The translations under genes and the position numbers were made by a program. DNA of 64,000 bases from positions 2,232,001 through 2,296,000 of the forward strand of contig NZ_AP022575.1 of assembly GCF_010730055.1 (NCBI RefSeq). The letters are read 5' to 3'. This document shows positions 41,465 through 52,816 of the stretch, in pieces. Under the pieces are notes generated by a model. The model worked only from the letters and a program-made list of their open reading frames with translations, did not search any database and was not told where the DNA came from. Every line of letters begins with the position of its first letter. The first letter of the stretch is position 1. This DNA is from Mycobacterium shinjukuense (GTDB lineage: Bacteria > Actinomycetota > Actinomycetes > Mycobacteriales > Mycobacteriaceae).

Positions 41465-42340
41465 TCAGTCGGGGATCGGTTCCAGGCCGTCGAGTCGTTG
41501 CAGGGCCGCCAGCAGCTCGTCGGCGATTCCGGGGGCGGCGGCAACCACCAAGCCGGCGCCGCTGGCGGTCGGCGCGGGCAACACCACCCGGGCCCCAGCC
41601 TCGGCGGCGATCAACGCGCCCGCGGCGCAATCCCACACCTGCAGCCCGTGTTCGTAGTAGGCGTCCAGCTGCCCACCCGCGACCATGCACAAATCCAATG
41701 CCGCCGAACCGATCCGACGTACGTCGCGGACCACCGGCAGCAGCCCGGCCAACAGCGCGGCCTGGGTGGTGCGGCGCCGTGTCGAGTACCCGAAACCGGT
41801 TCCCAGCAGCGCCATCGACAGCACGTGGACGCCGCTACACCGCAATGAATGGGTCCCCTGCCCGTCGGTGACGTGCGCACCCAGGCCGGCGGCGGCCGAA
41901 TAGAGCCTGCCGGCGACCACGTCGGCGACCGCGCCGGCCACCGACACCCCGCCCACCTGGGCCGCTACCGACACCGCGTAGGCCGGGATGCCGTAGACGA
42001 AATTCACCGTGCCGTCGATGGGGTCGAGCACCCAGGTGACCGTGCCATCGGGGGCGGCCCCACGGTGGGCAGCATCGGCGGGCCCGCCACCCTCCTCCCC
42101 GAGGATCGGGTCCGCTGGCCGAAGTTGAGCCAACCGAGCCCGCAGCAGCCGTTCGGTTTCGGTGTCGACCACAGTCACCGGATCGGTCGGGGTGCTCTTG
42201 GCGCGGACCGCGCGGCTTGCGGCGCCCCGATCGGGGCCGAACACCTCGGTGCGTCGACAGCGCACGTACGCGGCGGCCTCGCCGGCCAGCGATTCGGCCA
42301 CGGAACGCAGCCCCGCAGGGTCGTTGTCAGGTCGTATCAC
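41465..42340 (-). CDS. suhB: Inositol-1-monophosphatase SuhB
   Basis: A 291-residue metal-dependent phosphatase. ILGEEGGG (motif with metal-binding Glu), WVLDPIDGTVNFVYGIPAYA (DPIDGT) and GLQVWDCAAGALIAAEAGA (WDxAAG) are all present. It removes phosphate from inositol-1-phosphate, providing inositol for phosphatidylinositol, LAM and mycothiol. Three bases separate it from the convergent cei stop. Confidence 0.95.
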   Translation of the reverse strand: MIRPDNDPAGLRSVAESLAGEAAAYVRCRRTEVFGPDRGAASRAVRAKSTPTDPVTVVDTETERLLRARLAQLRPADPILGEEGGGPADAAHRGAAPDGTVTWVLDPIDGTVNFVYGIPAYAVSVAAQVGGVSVAGAVADVVAGRLYSAAAGLGAHVTDGQGTHSLRCSGVHVLSMALLGTGFGYSTRRRTTQAALLAGLLPVVRDVRRIGSAALDLCMVAGGQLDAYYEHGLQVWDCAAGALIAAEAGARVVLPAPTASGAGLVVAAAPGIADELLAALQRLDGLEPIPD

Positions 42341-42489
42341 CGCCCTATCGCATCACACACTCGGCGGCCACAGCTCGCTCACCACGGCGTTGGGCACGAC
42401 GCGGTCCACCCAATTGCTCAGCGGGCACATCCCGACTCGTCGCCGGGGCTAAGGTAGGCCCACACCCACGTCTCGCCGAGGAGATTCCG

Positions 42490-43293
42490 ATGACCAGCGC
42501 CGGCCCCGAGACCAAACCCGCATCACGCACAACCGGGGCGCCGCAGCGTTGCGGATTCGGCATCGATGTCGGCGGCAGCGGGATCAAGGGCGGAATCGTC
42601 GACCTGGAGACCGGACAGTTGATCGGCGACCGGATCAAGCTGCTGACCCCTCAACCGGCCACCCCGTCGGCGGTGGCCAAGACCATCGCCGAGGTCGTCA
42701 ACGGATTCGGATGGACCGGTCCGCTCGGGGTGACCTATCCCGGCGTTGTCACCCACGGCGTCGCCCGCACAGCGGCCAACGTGGACAAGTCATGGATCGG
42801 GACCAACGCGCGCGATGTCATCAGCGCCGAGCTGGACGGCCAGCCGGTGACGATTCTCAACGATGCCGATGCCGCCGGGCTTGCCGAAGAGCGCTACGGC
42901 GCCGGCAGGAACCAATCAGGCTTGGTTGTGCTGCTCACCTTCGGAACCGGAATCGGGTCCGCGCTCATCCACAACGGGACGCTGATACCCAACACCGAGT
43001 TCGGGCATCTCGAGGTCGGCGGTAAGGAGGCCGAGGAACGGGCCGCTTCTTCGGTCAAAGAGCGGAACGAGTGGAGCTACCCGAGGTGGGCGAAGCAGGT
43101 GACCAGGGTGCTGGTCACCATCGAAAACGCGATCTGGCCGGATCTGTTCATCGCCGGCGGCGGCATCAGCCGCAAGGCCGACAAATGGATTCATCTGCTA
43201 CAGAACCGCACCCCGGTGGTGCCCGCCGCGCTGCAGAACACCGCCGGGATAGTGGGTGCCGCGATGGCCGCTGCCGCCGAGGTGACGCGCTGA
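42490..43293 (+). CDS. ppgK: Polyphosphate glucokinase
   Basis: A 267-residue ROK-type kinase. Phosphate loop GIDVGGSGIKGGIVDLETG, TYPGVVTHGVARTAANVDKS, catalytic ILNDADAAGLAEERYGAG with Asp, and LLTFGTGIGSALIHNGTLIP are visible, then NTEFGHLEVGG. PPGK phosphorylates glucose with polyphosphate or ATP. Start MTSAGPETKP at 42490 has GAGGAG 8 bases upstream. It is divergent from suhB. Confidence 0.96.
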   Translation: MTSAGPETKPASRTTGAPQRCGFGIDVGGSGIKGGIVDLETGQLIGDRIKLLTPQPATPSAVAKTIAEVVNGFGWTGPLGVTYPGVVTHGVARTAANVDKSWIGTNARDVISAELDGQPVTILNDADAAGLAEERYGAGRNQSGLVVLLTFGTGIGSALIHNGTLIPNTEFGHLEVGGKEAEERAASSVKERNEWSYPRWAKQVTRVLVTIENAIWPDLFIAGGGISRKADKWIHLLQNRTPVVPAALQNTAGIVGAAMAAAAEVTR

Positions 43294-43469
43294 ATTCGTC
43301 CGGTCGGGCGGCACGAGTGCGCGGTGAAGTTACAATGGGCGTCGGCGACCGCCCAACCGATAGCGCGCGAGTACTCACGCTGATATCAACGCCAACATTC
43401 GACATAGCAGACACTTTCGGTTAAGCACGCCCAGACCCACCGGAAGTGAGTACGACCGAAGGGGTGTAA

Positions 43470-45020
<1,551 letters not shown>

Positions 45021-45560
45021 GCCAGCCGACGCGAAGCGCCCGTTCGCGCCGCCCGTGCGCTCTACCGCCACCGCGACCGAAGCAGCCGCAGACCGCTGCC
45101 GCCGCGGCGGTACGCGGTTCAACCTTGATCGCTCGCTCGTAGGGCAGAAACGCCAGATACAGCGCGACGAGCGTGCCAACCAGCGAATCGAGCGCGACGA
45201 TTGCCCAGGTGGTCACGACCACCAGCGTGGGATAGGGGGAAAGGTAGGCATAGGCCAGGTCGATTCGTCGGCGACGATACAGCAGGTAGTTCCAGATACC
45301 GTCGGTGAGAAGCACCGCCACGACAAACGTGATGCCGGGTTTGCCCGGCGCGCCCAACCGTAACGCCGTTGCAGCAGCATAGGCCATGATCAGGTAGCAG
45401 ACGCCACCGACGAGCATCCAACCCCACCTCGGAAGTGCCCACTTCGGTTGCGCAAGTGAGGTGAGTATCCGAAACGGCGTTGGCCCGGAAAGCCATGCCT
45501 CGACCAACCCGCACGGCACGGCGACCGCGATTGCGGTGACCCAGGCCACGACGGCGCACC

Positions 45561-45959
45561 CTATCGGGCCCACAGATTGGTGACACGGCCAAGCCGGTAC
45601 CCCGCTTTCCCGGGCACCGAACACGGCGGGAAGCTGCCGTCTGCCGCCGGCCGGTAGGCAGTTACCCTGACCACGGCGCGCGCCGGCAGCGGGCCGTACA
45701 GGTGCGGGAACAGCATCGTCTGCGGGTCCGCCGGCACACCCGGCTCCCAGCGCACCGGTGAGTCCAGCGCCGCCGGGTCGATGTGCAACAACACCAAGTC
45801 GCCACGGCCCCGGAAGAGCCGGTTCGCCGGCAGGTGTACCTGCTCGGGCGTTGACAGGTGCACGAACCGGGCACCGGCTCGGGGGTGGATTGCACCACGG
45901 TGACGGGCCCCGGCCCACTCCCGCGCGCCGCACACATGCAGCAGGACTTGGCCAGGCAT
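45561..45959 (-). CDS. DUF952 protein (Rv2705c-like)
   Basis: A 132-residue protein starting MPGQVLLHVCGAREWAGARH. DUF952 features: FVHLSTPEQVHLPANRLFRG, LVLLHIDPAALDSPVRWEPG and FPHLYGPLPARAVVRVTAY, a fold related to ADP-ribosyltransferase-like or glutathione-transferase-neighbour proteins. Function unknown. The frame stays open upstream beyond the start but overlaps the next divergent gene. The downstream tspO-like gene overlaps its end. Confidence 0.87.
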   Translation of the reverse strand: MPGQVLLHVCGAREWAGARHRGAIHPRAGARFVHLSTPEQVHLPANRLFRGRGDLVLLHIDPAALDSPVRWEPGVPADPQTMLFPHLYGPLPARAVVRVTAYRPAADGSFPPCSVPGKAGYRLGRVTNLWAR

Positions 45960-46086
45960 GCTCGCCACTCTGCCCGATTCGGCGGAACGAACGTCGGTGA
46001 GAAACGACACACCCGAGAACGGCCCCGGAACAAGGCGAAAACCACGAACGTCTGAGACAGTGAATGCACGGCAGAACGGAGAAGCC

Positions 46087-46272
46087 ATGAACGCAACTCT
46101 GACCGGTCCCCAGCTGACCAGAGCAGACCGCTGCGATCGCTGCGGGGCAGCGGCCCGGGTGCGGGCCAAGCTGCCTTCGGGGGCTGAACTGCTGTTCTGC
46201 CAGCATCACGCCAACAAGCACGAGGCGAAACTGACCGAGCTTGCGGCCGTGCTGGAGGCAAGCGGCCAGTAA
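46087..46272 (+). CDS. DUF7455-type small zinc-ribbon-like protein
   Basis: A 61-residue protein: MNATLTGPQLTRADRCDRCG, AAARVRAKLPSGAELLFCQH, HANKHEAKLTELAAVLEASG. CDRCG plus CQHHANKH gives four zinc-ligand-type residues. Small actinobacterial proteins of this form are common between sigA and sigB. ATG 46087 has a GGAGAAG upstream. No known function; often unannotated because it is short. Confidence 0.85.
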   Translation: MNATLTGPQLTRADRCDRCGAAARVRAKLPSGAELLFCQHHANKHEAKLTELAAVLEASGQ

Positions 46273-46337
46273 TCGCGCCGAAACTCACCCGCCGCAATGC
46301 CGGCAGGCCAGGCAGTTTTCGGTAATGCTGGACGGGT

Positions 46338-47315
46338 ATGAGCGAGCAGGTCCCCAAGCCGTCCCGCCACCACATCTGGCGGATCAGCCGAAGGACCCTG
46401 TCCAAGAGTTGGGACGACTCGATTTTCTCGGAGTCGGCGCAGGCGGGTTTTTGGTCGTGCCTGTCGCTGCCACCGCTGCTGTTGGGAATGCTGGGAAGCT
46501 TGGCCTACGTGGCTCCGCTGTTCGGCCCGGAGACCCTGCCAGCCGTTCAAAAAAGCGTGATCGCCACGGCCAGCAGCTTTTTCTCCCCCAGTGTGGTCAA
46601 CGAGATCATCGAACCCACCATCCGCGACATCGCCAACAACGCACGCGGCGAGGTGGTGTCGCTGGGTTTCTTGATCTCCCTGTGGGCGGGATCGTCGGCG
46701 ATCTCGGCTTTCGTCGACGCCGTGGTGGAGGCGCACGACCAGACCCCGTTGCGCCATCCGGTGCGCCAGCGATTCTTCGCTCTCTTTCTCTACGTGGTGA
46801 TGCTGGTGTTCGTGGTGACCACCGCTCCGGTGGCGGTGGTGGGCCCGCGCAAGGTCAGTGAACACATCCCCGACAGCTTGGCGAATCTGCTGCACTACGG
46901 CTACTACCCCGCGTTGATTCTCGGCCTGACGATCGGGGTGATCATCCTGTACCGCGTGGCGTTGCCGATACCACTGCCCACGCACCGGTTGGTGCTCGGC
47001 GCCGTGCTGGCGATTTCGGTCTTCCTGACCGCCACCCTGGGCCTGCGTTTCTATTTGAAATGGATCACCAGCACCGGCTACACCTACGGCGCGCTGGCCA
47101 CGCCGATCGCATTCTTGTTGTTTGCCTACCTGGGCGGTTTTGCGATCATGCTGGGCGCCGAACTCAATGCGGCCGTCCAAGAGGAATTCCCGGCGCCGGC
47201 GACCCATACCCACCGGCTCCGCAGCTGGCTGCGCAGGCGCGCACGTCTTGCCACCCGGACCGCCCACCCGGCGTCGCTGCAACCCGACCCCGCCACCGCG
47301 GACCCGCCGCCCTGA
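46338..47315 (+). CDS. YihY/BrkB-family membrane protein (Rv2707-like)
   Basis: A 325-residue protein with six helices; SLGFLISLWAGSSAISAFVD and TYGALATPIAFLLFAYLGGF and IMLGAELNAAVQEEFP are the family landmarks. Once called ribonuclease BN, these are now considered transporters or envelope proteins. The C-terminal 40 residues are Pro/Arg-rich. ATG 46338 chosen; stop directly abuts the convergent DUF3039 gene. Confidence 0.9.
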   Translation: MSEQVPKPSRHHIWRISRRTLSKSWDDSIFSESAQAGFWSCLSLPPLLLGMLGSLAYVAPLFGPETLPAVQKSVIATASSFFSPSVVNEIIEPTIRDIANNARGEVVSLGFLISLWAGSSAISAFVDAVVEAHDQTPLRHPVRQRFFALFLYVVMLVFVVTTAPVAVVGPRKVSEHIPDSLANLLHYGYYPALILGLTIGVIILYRVALPIPLPTHRLVLGAVLAISVFLTATLGLRFYLKWITSTGYTYGALATPIAFLLFAYLGGFAIMLGAELNAAVQEEFPAPATHTHRLRSWLRRRARLATRTAHPASLQPDPATADPPP

Positions 47316-47564
47316 TCAGTCCTTCCTGAGCCGCTCGTAGATTCGCTTGCAGTCCGGGCAAACCGGCGACCCCGGCTTGGGCGCCCGGGTGACGGGAAAC
47401 ACCTCACCGCACAGCGCGACCACGTGACTGCCCATGACCGCACTCTCGGCGATCTTGTCCTTCCTGACGTAGTGGAAGTACTTGGGGGTGTCGCTGCCGG
47501 TCCCGTCGTCGACGCGTTCGTCGGTGTCGGTGCGTTCGATCGTCTGGGTCTGCATATCCCACAT
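47316..47564 (-). CDS. DUF3039 protein (Rv2708c-like)
   Basis: An 82-residue protein: MWDMQTQTIERTDTDERVDD, TPKYFHYVRKDKIAESAVMG, SHVVALCGEVFPVTR, PGSPVCPDCKRIYERLRKD. His-Cys...CPDC residues suggest a zinc site. Strongly conserved in actinobacteria; function unknown. ATG 47564 gives the length I recall for the M. tuberculosis orthologue. Confidence 0.9.
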   Translation of the reverse strand: MWDMQTQTIERTDTDERVDDGTGSDTPKYFHYVRKDKIAESAVMGSHVVALCGEVFPVTRAPKPGSPVCPDCKRIYERLRKD

Positions 47565-47618
47565 TGTGCCTCCTGGCTTGGCCCAACGGGAACCGCCTCG
47601 GTGTGGGACAGTAGAGGG

Positions 47619-48053
47619 ATGAAGCGCGGCTCCGAGCCGGGGTTTCGCGGCACATTCGATGACGGATTGGACGACTTCGACGAGAAGCGCCGGCCAGTGC
47701 TCATCACCGCCGCCGCTCCCTCGTATGAGGAGCAGCACCGCGCGCGGGTGCGCAAGTACCTGACCCTGATGGCGTGCCGCGTTCCCGCGCTCATCCTTGC
47801 CGCGATCGCTTACGGCGCCTGGCACAACGGCCTGATCTCGCTGCTGATCGTGGCCATCTCCGTGCCATTGCCATGGATGGCCGTGCTGATCGCCAACGAT
47901 CGGCCTCCGCGGCGCGCCGACGAACCGCGACGGTTCCATGCCCGGCGCACCCCGCTGTTCCCGACGGCCGAGCGGCCGGCACTCGAGGCTCGGCGCCACT
48001 CGACGCCGCCGCACGCCGATTCGGAAGGCTTCCAGGATCCGGGGTTCCGGTAG
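47619..48053 (+). CDS. DUF3099 membrane protein (Rv2709-like)
   Basis: A 144-residue protein. LITAAAPSYEEQHRARVRKY is the conserved opening, then two helices (LTLMACRVPALILAAIAYGA and LISLLIVAISVPLPWMAVLI) and a basic, disordered tail. ATG 47619 has AGAGGG upstream. It faces the DUF3039 gene across a short promoter region. Function unknown. Confidence 0.88.
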   Translation: MKRGSEPGFRGTFDDGLDDFDEKRRPVLITAAAPSYEEQHRARVRKYLTLMACRVPALILAAIAYGAWHNGLISLLIVAISVPLPWMAVLIANDRPPRRADEPRRFHARRTPLFPTAERPALEARRHSTPPHADSEGFQDPGFR

Positions 48054-48138
48054 CCGTCCGCCCGACGGACTTCTCAGGACATTCTCAGGTCGTTGGCACA
48101 TTGCTGCACGTCACACGGTGTGAGACGGCGCGCGAGCG

Positions 48139-48164
48139 GGAACTCTGAGCGCGGGTCTGTCGTT
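48139..48164 (+). promoter_or_regulatory. ECF-type (SigE/SigH) promoter of sigB
   Basis: GGAAC (48139-48143), an 18-base spacer and CGTTGAA (48161-48167) match the -35/-10 pattern read by mycobacterial SigE and SigH. The spot, about 40 bases before sigB, agrees with the known control of sigB by SigE. Confidence 0.7.
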
Positions 48165-48201
48165 GAATCACACAACAGCACACGCCGATCGGGAGGGCGC
48201 T

Positions 48202-49173
48202 ATGGCCGAAGCCACCACAAGGGCTACCACAGGCCAGATCGATAGCGATCTGGATGCTCAAAGCCCCGCAGCGGACTTGGTGCGCGTGTATCTCAACGGC
48301 ATCGGCAAGACGGCGTTGCTCAACGCCGCCGACGAGGTCGAGTTGGCCAAGCGCATCGAGGCCGGGCTGTACGCCGAGCATCTGCTGGAGACCCGAAAGC
48401 GCCTGGGCGAGAACCGCAAACGCGATCTGGCGGCCGTGGTCCGCGACGGCGAGGCGGCCCGCCGTCACCTGCTGGAAGCGAACCTGCGCCTGGTGGTGTC
48501 GCTCGCCAAGCGGTACACGGGTCGGGGAATGCCTCTGCTGGACCTCATTCAGGAAGGCAACCTGGGCCTCATCCGCGCGATGGAGAAGTTCGACTACACA
48601 AAGGGATTCAAGTTTTCGACGTATGCCACCTGGTGGATCCGTCAAGCCATCACGCGCGGCATGGCCGACCAGAGCCGCACCATCCGACTGCCGGTTCACC
48701 TGGTCGAGCAGGTCAACAAGCTGGCCCGGATCAAGCGGGAGATGCACCAGAACCTGGGCCGGGAAGCCACCGACGAAGAGCTCGCCGCCGAATCCGGCAT
48801 TCCCGTCGACAAGATCAATGACCTGCTGGAGCACAGCCGCGACCCGGTGAGCCTGGACATGCCGGTCGGCTCGGAAGAGGAAGCCCCGCTGGGTGATTTC
48901 ATCGAGGACGCCGAAGCCATGTCCGCGGAGAACGCGGTCATCGCCGAACTGTTGCACACCGACATCCGCAGCGTGCTGGCCACGCTCGACGAACGTGAGC
49001 ATCAGGTGATCCGGCTGCGCTTCGGCCTCGACGATGGCCAGCCGCGCACCCTGGATCAGATCGGCAAACTGTTCGGGCTGTCCCGGGAGCGGGTCCGCCA
49101 GATCGAGCGGGACGTGATGTCCAAGCTGCGCCACGGCGAGCGGGCCGATCGGCTGCGGTCCTACGCCAGCTGA
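48202..49173 (+). CDS. sigB: Stress/stationary sigma factor SigB
   Basis: A 323-residue group 2 sigma, nearly SigA without region 1.1. Region 1.2 SPAADLVRVYLNGIGKTALL, region 2 LIQEGNLGLIRAMEKFDYTK and FSTYATWWIRQAITRGMADQ, region 4 LFGLSRERVRQIERDVMSKL. ATG 48202 with GGGAGGG upstream; an earlier in-frame ATG (48163) would lie inside the -10. A perfect 15-bp hairpin ends the gene. Confidence 0.97.
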   Translation: MAEATTRATTGQIDSDLDAQSPAADLVRVYLNGIGKTALLNAADEVELAKRIEAGLYAEHLLETRKRLGENRKRDLAAVVRDGEAARRHLLEANLRLVVSLAKRYTGRGMPLLDLIQEGNLGLIRAMEKFDYTKGFKFSTYATWWIRQAITRGMADQSRTIRLPVHLVEQVNKLARIKREMHQNLGREATDEELAAESGIPVDKINDLLEHSRDPVSLDMPVGSEEEAPLGDFIEDAEAMSAENAVIAELLHTDIRSVLATLDEREHQVIRLRFGLDDGQPRTLDQIGKLFGLSRERVRQIERDVMSKLRHGERADRLRSYAS

Positions 49174-49212
49174 GGTCGGCAATCGGCTCGGCCCGAGCAG
49201 CGTGATACCAGC

Positions 49213-49247
49213 CGGTGTGCCCGCCGCCGCAAGCGGCGGGCACACCG
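49213..49247. terminator. Perfect GC-rich hairpin between sigB and ideR
   Basis: CGGTGTGCCCGCCGC (49213-49227), loop CGCAA, GCGGCGGGCACACCG (49233-49247): 15 perfect base pairs, no following T run. This is the U-less type of intrinsic terminator frequent in mycobacteria. Confidence 0.8.
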
Positions 49248-49320
49248 CTGCGGTGAGGCGTTTTGGTTGAACCACCCGGGCGACCGGCCAAGTAGACTCG
49301 GCGGTGACGGAGGGTGCTGA

Positions 49321-50013
49321 ATGAACGAGTTGGTTGATACCACCGAGATGTATCTGCGGACGATATACGACCTCGAGGAAGAGGGCGTGACGCCGTTGCG
49401 TGCCCGCATCGCCGAACGGCTTGAGCAGAGCGGACCCACCGTCAGCCAGACCGTATCCCGGATGGAGCGCGACGGGTTGCTCCGGGTGGCCGGCGATCGC
49501 CACCTGGAGCTCACCGACAAGGGCCGGGCACTGGCCATCGCCGTCATGCGCAAGCACCGCCTAGCCGAACGGCTGCTCGTCGACGTCATCGGGTTGCCGT
49601 GGGAAGAGGTGCACGCCGAGGCGTGCCGGTGGGAGCATGTGATGAGCGAGGACGTCGAGCGCCGGCTGGTCAAGGTGCTCAACAACCCGACCACGTCGCC
49701 GTTCGGCAACCCGATCCCCGGCCTGCAGGAACTCGGCGTGGGGTCCGAGCTGGACGCGGCCGACGCTAACCTGGTGCGGCTGACCGAGTTACCGGCCGGA
49801 TCAGCGGTGGCCGTCGTTGTACGCCAGCTCACCGAGCACGTTCAGGGCGACATCGCGCTGATCACGCGGCTGAAAGACGCCGGCGTGGTGCCCAACGCGC
49901 GAGTGACCGTCGAGGCCAGCCCGGACGGCGGGGTGACCATCCTCATCCCCGGTCACGAGAACGTCACCCTGCCCCACCAGATGGCGCACGCCGTCAAGGT
50001 CGAGAAGGTCTGA
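49321..50013 (+). CDS. ideR: Iron-dependent repressor IdeR
   Basis: A 230-residue DtxR-family protein. N-terminal winged helix (MNELVDTTEMYLRTIYDLEE with metal-ligand Met10, then EQSGPTVSQTVSRMERDGLL), metal/dimer domain with VHAEACRWEHVMSEDVERRL (Cys, Glu, His ligands), and an SH3-like third domain ending DGGVTILIPGHENVTLPHQM. It controls iron uptake, siderophore and storage genes. ACGGAGGGTGCTGA precedes the ATG. Confidence 0.97.
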   Translation: MNELVDTTEMYLRTIYDLEEEGVTPLRARIAERLEQSGPTVSQTVSRMERDGLLRVAGDRHLELTDKGRALAIAVMRKHRLAERLLVDVIGLPWEEVHAEACRWEHVMSEDVERRLVKVLNNPTTSPFGNPIPGLQELGVGSELDAADANLVRLTELPAGSAVAVVVRQLTEHVQGDIALITRLKDAGVVPNARVTVEASPDGGVTILIPGHENVTLPHQMAHAVKVEKV

Positions 50014-50039
50014 CCGGCCACACCGGCGCATCCGTGGCC

Positions 50040-51098
50040 CTAGCCCGCACGCCGGCCGAACGCCCGCCGCGGCGGCAGCCGCACCCCGAGTTGTCGAGCC
50101 AGTCGGTACCCAGTGGTCGCGAGTTCACGGATGTGTTCGGGCCGCAGACCCGACTGCAGTGCCCTGTCCAGCATGCCCGCCAGCCGGTGCCCTGGCTCAC
50201 AGCGCAGCGCGGCCTCCAGCGAAACCCCCGCCAGCGGCCCGTCACCGCGGACGTAGGCGCTGAACGCCAGCAACACCAACGCCTCCACCCGCCACGGCGG
50301 CGGTAGCACACGTGCCAGGACCACCCACAACGACTCGGCCTCATCGGCGTTCTCGCCGACGGCAAGGGCGTACAGCGTGTCACGCACCGACACGTCGCGC
50401 AGGGCGCAGCCCAGCTCGGCCACGTCCGCGTCGGACAACGGTTGCCCGTCGGCGACACGGGCGGCAGCGGCCATCGCGTTTTCCACGTCGCGCCGGCGAC
50501 AGGCCACGGGGTCGGCGCGGTGGGCGAGCTCGCGTGCGGCCGCCCGTTCGCCTACCGCGTCGGCGAGTTCGGCGCTGCGCGCCGGGTCGTCGACCGCGAT
50601 GACCGCCTGCAGGTCGGCGCGTCGGGGGTAAAGTCGCCGGCCGTCCAGCACCGCCGCCACCGCCAGCGGCGACGACGCCGGATCGTCGATCGCGCCGCTG
50701 GAGCCGCAGCCGTCGACGCAATGCCACCGGCCGCCGAGCGCGACCCGGTCCACCACGTGCGCCGCCCACAGGGTGACCTGGCGGTGCGAAAGCGCCGCCG
50801 TGAGCGCCGCGCACAGCCGCCGGTAGTCGTCCTGACAGATCGGGCACTGCGCTCCGTCGGCGTCGACGATCACCGCGATCGCGGCGTCAGGATCTGCCGC
50901 GGCGGCGATCCCCGCGAGCTGCTCAACCCGGTCGGGCAGCTCCCCGGACAGGTCCGCGCGCATCACCGACCCGAGCTCCCCGTCCCGCACGGTCACCAGG
51001 ACCAGCGATTTCTCCGGCACGAAGCCCAACACGGCGGGTAGCGCGGCAATCAGCGCCGCGGGGCGGTTCAGTTCAAAGTCGGGTCGATGGCGTGTCAT
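50040..51098 (-). CDS. DUF4192 family protein (Rv2712c-like)
   Basis: A 352-residue, Ala-rich protein starting MTRHRPDFELNRPAALIAAL. The conserved opening PAALIAALPAVLGFVPEKSLV(L) and the later WHCVDGCGSSGAIDDPASSP mark DUF4192. The second half has TPR-like helices (LVLLAFSAYVRGDGPLAGVS). Function unknown. It is divergent from sthA; the longer ATG 51122 is less likely. Confidence 0.88.
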   Translation of the reverse strand: MTRHRPDFELNRPAALIAALPAVLGFVPEKSLVLVTVRDGELGSVMRADLSGELPDRVEQLAGIAAAADPDAAIAVIVDADGAQCPICQDDYRRLCAALTAALSHRQVTLWAAHVVDRVALGGRWHCVDGCGSSGAIDDPASSPLAVAAVLDGRRLYPRRADLQAVIAVDDPARSAELADAVGERAAARELAHRADPVACRRRDVENAMAAAARVADGQPLSDADVAELGCALRDVSVRDTLYALAVGENADEAESLWVVLARVLPPPWRVEALVLLAFSAYVRGDGPLAGVSLEAALRCEPGHRLAGMLDRALQSGLRPEHIRELATTGYRLARQLGVRLPPRRAFGRRAG

Positions 51099-51211
51099 GG
51101 ACCCAACGCTGGCAACCGGCACCGTCGGCCGGTACGCACGCGGCGTGATCCAGCCACCCGTCTGTGGAGAAAGTCGCGACTGTGGGCTCTATCGTCTATT
51201 CCATGGGTTCG

Positions 51212-52618
51212 ATGCGGGAGTACGACATGGTCGTCATCGGCTCGGGGCCGGGCGGCCAGAAGGCCGCCATCGCCGCGGCCAAGCTGGGCAAGTCCGTCGC
51301 GATCATCGAACGCGGCCGCATGCTCGGCGGCGTGTGCGTGAACACGGGCACCATCCCGTCCAAAACGTTGCGCGAGGCGGTGGTCTATCTCACCGGCATG
51401 AGCCAACGCGAGCTGTACGGCGCCAGCTACCGCGTCAAGGACAAGATCACCCCGGCCGACCTGCTTGCCCGAACCCAGCACGTGATCGGCAAGCAGGTCG
51501 ACGTGGTGCGCTCGCAACTGATGCGCAACCGGATCGACCTGGTCCTGGGGCACGGCCGGTTCATCGACCCGCACACCATCTTGGTCGAGGAGGACGCGCA
51601 TGGCGAGCGGGTCACCGTCAGCGGCGACTTCATCGTCATCGCCACCGGCACCAAGCCGGTGCGGCCGTCCGGGGTGGAGTTCGACGAGAGGCGGGTGCTG
51701 GACTCCGACGGCATCCTGGACCTGCGGTCGCTTCCGACGTCGATGGTCGTGGTGGGCGCCGGGGTCATCGGGATCGAGTACGCGTCGATGTTCGCCGCCC
51801 TGGGCACCAAGGTGACCGTCGTCGAGAAGCGCGACACAATGCTGGACTTCTGCGACCCCGAGATCGTCGAGGCACTGAAATTCCACCTGCGCGACCTGGC
51901 GGTAACGTTCCGCTTCGGCGAGGAGGTGACCGCGGTCGACGTCGGCTCCGCGGGCACCGTCACCACCCTGGCCAGCGGCAAGCAGATTCCCGCCGAGACG
52001 GTGATGTACTCCGCCGGCCGGGAAGGACAGACCGAGCACCTCGGCCTGGAGAACACGGGCTTGGAGACCGACCACCGCGGACGGCTGTTCGTCGACGAGC
52101 AATTCCAGACCAAGGTCGACCACATCTACGCCGTCGGCGACGTCATCGGCTTCCCGGCGCTGGCGGCGACCTCGATGGACCAGGGCCGGCTGGCCGCCTA
52201 CCACGCGTTCGGCGAACCGACCGACGGCATGACCGCACTGCAACCGATCGGGATCTATTCGATCCCGGAGATCTCCTACGTCGGCGCCACCGAGGTCGAG
52301 CTGACCAAGGACTCGATCCCCTACGAGGTGGGGGTGGCCCGGTACCGCGAGCTCGCCCGCGGCCAGATCGCCGGCGACTCCTACGGCATGCTCAAGCTGC
52401 TGGTGTCCACCCGGGACCGCACGCTGCTCGGGGTGCACATCTTCGGCACCAGCGCCACCGAGATGGTGCACATCGGTCAGGCCGTGATGGGCTGCGGCGG
52501 CACCGTGGATTACCTGGTCGACGCCGTGTTCAACTACCCGACGTTCTCCGAGGCCTACAAGGTCGCGGCGCTGGACGTGACGAACAAGATGCGCGCGCTC
52601 AACCAGTTCCTGCGCTAA
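51212..52618 (+). CDS. sthA: Soluble pyridine nucleotide transhydrogenase
   Basis: A 468-residue flavoprotein. FAD-binding MREYDMVVIGSGPGGQKAAI, GGVCVNTGTIPSKTL where the redox-active disulfide of related reductases is reduced to one Cys (diagnostic of SthA), NAD-binding SMVVVGAGVIGIEYASMFAA, and HIYAVGDVIGFPALAATSMD. It transfers hydride between NADPH and NAD+. ATG 51212 matches the expected length; ATG 51203 or 51164 are upstream alternatives. Confidence 0.95.
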   Translation: MREYDMVVIGSGPGGQKAAIAAAKLGKSVAIIERGRMLGGVCVNTGTIPSKTLREAVVYLTGMSQRELYGASYRVKDKITPADLLARTQHVIGKQVDVVRSQLMRNRIDLVLGHGRFIDPHTILVEEDAHGERVTVSGDFIVIATGTKPVRPSGVEFDERRVLDSDGILDLRSLPTSMVVVGAGVIGIEYASMFAALGTKVTVVEKRDTMLDFCDPEIVEALKFHLRDLAVTFRFGEEVTAVDVGSAGTVTTLASGKQIPAETVMYSAGREGQTEHLGLENTGLETDHRGRLFVDEQFQTKVDHIYAVGDVIGFPALAATSMDQGRLAAYHAFGEPTDGMTALQPIGIYSIPEISYVGATEVELTKDSIPYEVGVARYRELARGQIAGDSYGMLKLLVSTRDRTLLGVHIFGTSATEMVHIGQAVMGCGGTVDYLVDAVFNYPTFSEAYKVAALDVTNKMRALNQFLR

Positions 52619-52816
52619 GCGCGCGCGGCGAGCGCCGCACACTCATGAAACGCGCCAGCAAACCAATCGTTCCAATCGTTCGTCGCACACACCGGCCGGT
52701 GGCGCGGCGGCAACAAAGGCGGCCGGTTGAGCTGTTTCAATTATCGGTGTCCGTCGATTTTGAGGGACACTGGTGAGGTCACCCCCGGAGAGAACACCCC
52801 GAGAGGAGGCAACGCC